From Lutjanus erythropterus (Eukaryota; Chordata; Actinopteri; Lutjaniformes; Lutjanidae): 64,000 nt of DNA. The stretch spans positions 17,939,189-18,003,188 of the forward strand of contig CM034595.1 in the NCBI GenBank assembly GCA_020091685.1, given 5' to 3'. Made by a program: the position numbers and the translations under genes. Under the pieces are notes generated by a model, which was not told the origin of the DNA, did not search any database, and saw only the letters and a program-made list of their open reading frames with translations. Below are positions 59,626 through 64,000 of this stretch, in pieces. Numbering within the stretch: position 1 is the first letter of the stretch; each line of letters starts with the position of its first letter.

Positions 59626-60554
59626 TTTAGAACTCTATGTTGCACGCAGGGGTGTGGGACTGGGAAGGATGGGCCTTCATGTTAGAAGGGCCCACAAAGA
59701 TACCATGATAATAAATAGACATGTTGGGAGGAGCCCATATAGAATGTCTATGCACAGGGTCCAGTGGTTAATGCTACACCTTTGGTTGCACTGGAAACAA
59801 GATGTTTTTAAGAAAATATAGTCAAGTGAACAGGGCAGGTCTAGACACTCCTCTTTAACCCTTAATAACATGACCAAGCACTTGGCAGACATGATAAGAA
59901 GAACTTCTTTTAACAGGCAGAAATCTTGCACAGAACCAGCCTCTGGGTGTGAGACCACCTGCCTCGATGGGTTGGGTTTAGAGAGAAAGAGAGATAGTTT
60001 GCCCCTGAACTCAAATGATATGACAATAAGTGCTGTATTCTACAGAAGACATATTTTTTTCTCACTCCATTATTATTTTTGTTCTGTACTTTACTTATAC
60101 TAAGGTAACCATCCCAGTTATGTTTGTTATGAAGAATTCTGGGAAACTCCAGATATTTTATTGATTTCAGATCCCATTATGAGTTTTATAAAGTATCTCC
60201 ATATTACACTAATACTCTGGTCTTTTACACAATTCAGTGTCCATAGTAAAACTGAGATATAAAATACATCAGAAGGTCACTGTCTGAGCCTCTAAATGCC
60301 ATAGTTACATCATTAAAAATAAAAAGTACTCAAAGAATCACTGCTTTTTACAATGACAGTTGGTTTTAGAAAAGAAAAGAAAAAAGAACATTTGTGTGAA
60401 TCTCACCTGTGCAGATCTTAGAAAACACCTTCCATTGCCTTGATTGTTAAATGTCATTGATATGCTCTTGGACAGGGAAGATGTTTTAAAATACATAAAT
60501 TCAGCGAAAAATGAATTTATATTAATATTTTCAAAGGCAAAGAAAAAATCAGGT

Positions 60555-60885
60555 CTGAAGAGCACTGAGGTGATGCCTATTAATCCCCTTCTATCCGACA
60601 GCAGCGTCGGAAAAGGTAGAATCGTGAAATGACAAGCCCCTAAAAAAAGTGAACGAGCACACTTGAACGATTTCGACTACAGCTCCCCTCAACCATGCCT
60701 GTGGTTTTGAAAAGGAGGCGAATATACTGAATTCTGTCTGTAGACTGACGCAAAGCCAAGTGGACAGGCAGGTAATAGGAGGGCGAGGCACAGAGAGAGA
60801 GACAGGCATGGAGCAATCATGAAAATGAATGCAAATGGAGGCGAGGGCAGCCATGGGAGGTCCAGGAGCATGGAGCAGGGGGTAC
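60555..60885. promoter_or_regulatory. Candidate conserved non-coding element
   Basis: GATGCCTATTAATCCCC, CGACAGCAGCGTCGG, GAACGATTTCGACTACAG, AAGGAGGCGAATATAC, GAGCAATCATGAAAATG and the octamer ATGCAAAT at 60829-60836. Repeat-free, mid-GC. Confidence 0.4.
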
Positions 60886-60949
60886 TTAAAAACGATGTGT
60901 TCAAAGAGCACAGAGGGCCTGACCCCCTTAGATATAAATGAAAGAGTTT

Positions 60950-62870
60950 AAAATACTGGGCAACTTCAAAAAAGAGTGTGATGATTTTCAAATACATGAA
61001 TGAGTGTTAGATTTCTGAAAATAAACCTTTTCTGAGGAGCTGAAGGCTAATTTGTCCTCCTGTTCCATAATGACTTTTTACAAATTCTTGGCAAAACAAA
61101 TTATACTTGGAGTTTTTCTTAAACCAACAATGCAAGTCCTGTTTTCCAGATGATATAAGTTTTTCAAATCATTACAAACATAATACAAATTTATCACACC
61201 ACACACAGACATAGACTGTCAAGCTGCCATTCAGTTTTATTCACTCTAACAAAACTATCCATAAGCATCAGCTGCAAACTCGGTCACACAGACCTGCCTA
61301 GAATGAGACACTGTGCTTAATTTGTTTTTGTTTTGTTTTGTTTTTTATAATGACTGTAAATTTTTAATTTATGTTTTACAGGGTAAGTTTAGCAACCAAA
61401 TTCTGGCATTCTCCCATCTTAATTCAACAACATTGTGTATGTTAGATATGAAGAGATACAGTGTTAGCTACCTAGCTAACGTTACCTAATTAAGTTAATA
61501 TAAAAATGTTCAGTGGAACAGTAATGCCAGGTGAGCAATAACCACACATTAAATTGCAAAATACAAAAAGGCCACACATGTATCAGCTAACGTTATAGTG
61601 ACTGTTAAAGTTACCTAGCAAGGAAAAATTGGAAGCTAGTTAGCGAGTTAATAAATGTCACAAAATAACAACCACTAACCCCCGATGATCCCCAGACTGT
61701 ATCCTCACAGTGAAATGTGCTTAACATCATGCTGTTACCACATCTTATTAAAATTTAGGTAAGGTATTCACATGAACCTACCATGGAATCCTTCCATACA
61801 GCAGGAAAATGAATGAACCATCAACTCAAAGTAACTCAACCAGCTGTTCAGCTATGAATAAGCCCCTGTCAACCCTTTCGACCCAGGAGATCTTGTCCAC
61901 TGCATAACGGCACATAAAAAGGATTTTGTTATGTTTTTCATAACTGTCTCATTGCTCATTTACCCATTCCTCCCCTTTCTGTGTGTCTTTCTACAAAATG
62001 AGCACAAAAATTGTCAGAGAAACCTAAATTTTCTTTCATCATCAAACTAAATAATGATGTGATACACTTTCAATTTTACAGTTTCAATTTTGGGAGCATC
62101 TGCTTTCCAATCAGAGCTAACTGTAAGAGCCTAGTCACACAAGCTTTTACAGCAGCACAGTTTTGGATCAAAATCAGTTCATTTCAGCAGAATCTTTGCT
62201 GTCAGTGGACACATGAATTTGCACCACTGACTGTTTGTAATGCCGGTACTGACCTTTGAGCCTAGAGTCCAAAATCATATAAGCTGTCTCACACTAGCAA
62301 ATAGCCATGTGCTACCAGGTTTCCAGCACCAAATATTTTGCAAGGACAAGCAGATGAATTTTGCTATCTCACTTTCTGGTGGGACCGGGGAAAAATACCT
62401 CAAACTTTCCACGCCTCTCCTTTCTTCTCTGTGCTCATTGCATCATTTCATCGCTATGTTCCCTTCATTTTCACCCTCAGCTTTGCCTATCTCCTTACTT
62501 CCATCCCTCCTTCCATCTTTGCTCCCTTCACTTTGCATTCTGCATTCCCTTCACCTGTCCCGCCATACAGTACCCACCGCTCTCCATTCTCTTTCTACCT
62601 CCCCCATCCTCCCCGTACTTTCTTCCACACAGTGTGGATGCAGAAACCCTGTCAGCTTACAAACATGATGTACCGTGACCTTGGGACTGCACCCCACGCC
62701 CACACCAGATAAATGAATGGAAATATACATCAAAACTGTGAGTGTGTATGTATGTGTGTATTTGGGGTTGGTTTCGAATTATGTTTCCATTATGAAGCTA
62801 TTTTATTGATTGCATTCAATTGTGCAGGTGTTCCTGTTATTGTGTCTACCCCCTTGTATATATGCTGCTC
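60950..62870. other. Intergenic; TTAGCTA-rich repeat trace at 61440-61680
   Basis: AT-rich. AGCTACCTAGCTAACGTTACC and CAGCTAACGTTATAG near 61455 and 61590 suggest an old repeat. A pyrimidine-rich stretch at 62400-62640 gives spurious 142- and 124-codon frames. Confidence 0.4.
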
Positions 62871-62877
62871 CATACTT

Positions 62878-63663
62878 GGTAACACTTTATGTGAAGGGGT
62901 GTGCAGAAGACTTCCATGACATGATTATAACCATGTCATGACTCCTGTCATGAACATGTAGGAGTATTTATGAATGTTTATGACTGTTGTCATTAAGTGT
63001 CATTCATCTAATTTCATGTTTATTGCCAAGCTGATATTGTTTGAGATGTTTTTGATATGATAACTTGACATTAACCAAGACAACATAACCTGTCACTGAC
63101 TTCGTCAACTTGAAACTATTTAGCTTTATGAGTAAACATTACATTTTACAGTCATACGAGGTGTGTCATGACTATTTTTGTTTATCTCATATATAGTGAT
63201 ACATTTTGGCTTTGTCATACAGATGTAATTAAGTTTTATTACTCTGTCATGCTTTTATAACTGTGGCATGATTAATTCTGTGGCATTTGGTCTTGTCACA
63301 GCGGTGACAGTTTGATGACAGAGTACAGTACTGAGGTGATTTATAATTCTGTTGAACAGATACCTAGTGTACTTGTTGCTTAAGTAGTCTCCTGTTAACT
63401 GTAGCTAGTGTTAGTTAGTTAATTGATAGTAAGCCAGCTACAGCTACAGCTGACTCATGTCCTGGGAGCCAGGACCCAAACCCGACAAGAAAACCACCTT
63501 GGTACTGTATTCCCTGTCATCAAACTGGTCACTTTCATCTCAGAGGCTTAATGACAACAGTCATAAACATTCATAAACACTCTTTCATGTTCATGACAGG
63601 TACCATGACATGGTTACGACAGCATCATGACAGTCTTACACACCTGCAAATAAAGTGTTACCC
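62878..63663. mobile_element. Non-autonomous DNA transposon with ~118 bp TIRs
   Basis: Left arm 62878-62997 begins GGTAACACTTTATGTG; right arm 63547-63663 ends AAATAAAGTGTTACCC. The arms match as inverted copies over AACCATGTCATG, CCTGTCATGAACATG and GTTTATGAATGTTTATGACTGTTGTCATTAA (part). The ~550 bp inside has no transposase. The GGTAACACTTTA end is common in fish MITEs. Confidence 0.85.
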
Positions 63664-64000
63664 AAATATTTTACTGTCGTTTGACCTTTCCAACATGCAC
63701 ATTTCAATTGAAATACAGATGAAAGGCAGTATGTCTGTGTGTGTGTGTGTGTAGATTACAGTTCCTTAGAGTTTAGTGACTTTCCGGATAACTTTGAAGA
63801 TAGGAATGGTAGGGGCTCCTGATGAAGTGTTGGCAAACATGCATACATAATTTCTCTGTCTCTTTCCCTCTCACTTATTTGCCCTCTTTCGCTGCACCAC
63901 AGGTTCTGGCCTTCCTGCAGCTTTGAACATCTCAGCTTGTGGTTCCAGATTAATAAAACAGGAAATTAATGAATTTTGGATGAAATCTTCCCAGTCGGGG
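63664..64000. other. Intergenic end of window
   Basis: A short (GT)n patch near 63735 and otherwise unremarkable sequence. No gene seen. Confidence 0.5.

Noticed and set aside
62240..62712. 142- and 124-codon frames
   Set aside because: Overlapping frames in a pyrimidine-rich stretch, Ser/Leu/Pro-rich with no domain.

Overview
The window is vertebrate nuclear DNA, most likely from a percomorph teleost. The evidence is one intron-containing homeobox gene in a fish-style compact form, AT-rich non-coding DNA full of CA/GT, GATA and TCTCC microsatellites, a tRNA-derived SINE ending in an AATAAAGGC-type tail, and many short non-autonomous DNA transposons of types common in spiny-rayed fish. A 70-base run of N at 3857-3926 is an assembly gap.

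The only gene I can support is irx4, an Iroquois-class TALE homeobox gene on the + strand. It has five coding exons (21364-21408, 22287-22538, 23537-23643, 25307-25617, 26926-27647), all with GT..AG introns and matching phases, giving an intact 478-residue protein. The homeodomain lies wholly in exon 4; the IRO box and the conserved C-terminal motif are in exon 5. I cannot tell whether it is the irx4a or irx4b paralogue. The proximal promoter (about 20935-21363) has a perfect CRE palindrome, a second CRE-like site, TATA-like boxes and CCAAT motifs.

The other ~57 kb (about 21 kb upstream and 36 kb downstream) has no convincing gene. That fits the known layout of vertebrate IrxA clusters, where Irx genes sit in long gene deserts holding conserved enhancers. 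Many stretches have the texture of such elements: moderate GC, no repeats, dense homeodomain/POU/SOX-like words. They stand out from the AT-rich background at about 2.4-2.65, 6.0-6.36, 8.3-8.6, 12.8-13.0, 17.9-18.0, 18.9-20.15, 20.6-20.8, 23.9-24.8 (intronic), 28.8-30.4, 30.5-30.8, 32.6-32.9, 36.6-37.0, 37.3-37.6, 41.1-41.8, 46.4-46.7, 49.2-49.6, 54.8-56.1 and 60.6-60.9 kb. Their conservation is an inference that only alignment can confirm. The octamer ATGCAAAT occurs at least 11 times, often inside these blocks.

The remaining sequence is mostly transposon debris. The most striking piece is an ~878 bp fold-back element (34639-35516) whose two ~430 bp halves are inverted copies of each other, with a decayed, asymmetric relative at ~43655-44312. 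Others are an inverted-repeat element at 8975-10355 holding a SINE head, a 785 bp MITE with ~118 bp terminal inverted repeats (62878-63663), a 195 bp fold-back MITE (53455-53650), hAT-like remnants, and one SINE with a visible target-site duplication (11315-11529). A ~210 bp tandem duplication lies just downstream of irx4 (28324-28746). I found no novel multi-gene system; the best leads are the candidate enhancers, the fold-back family, an orphan TATA/GC-box at 55248-55263, and the local duplication.
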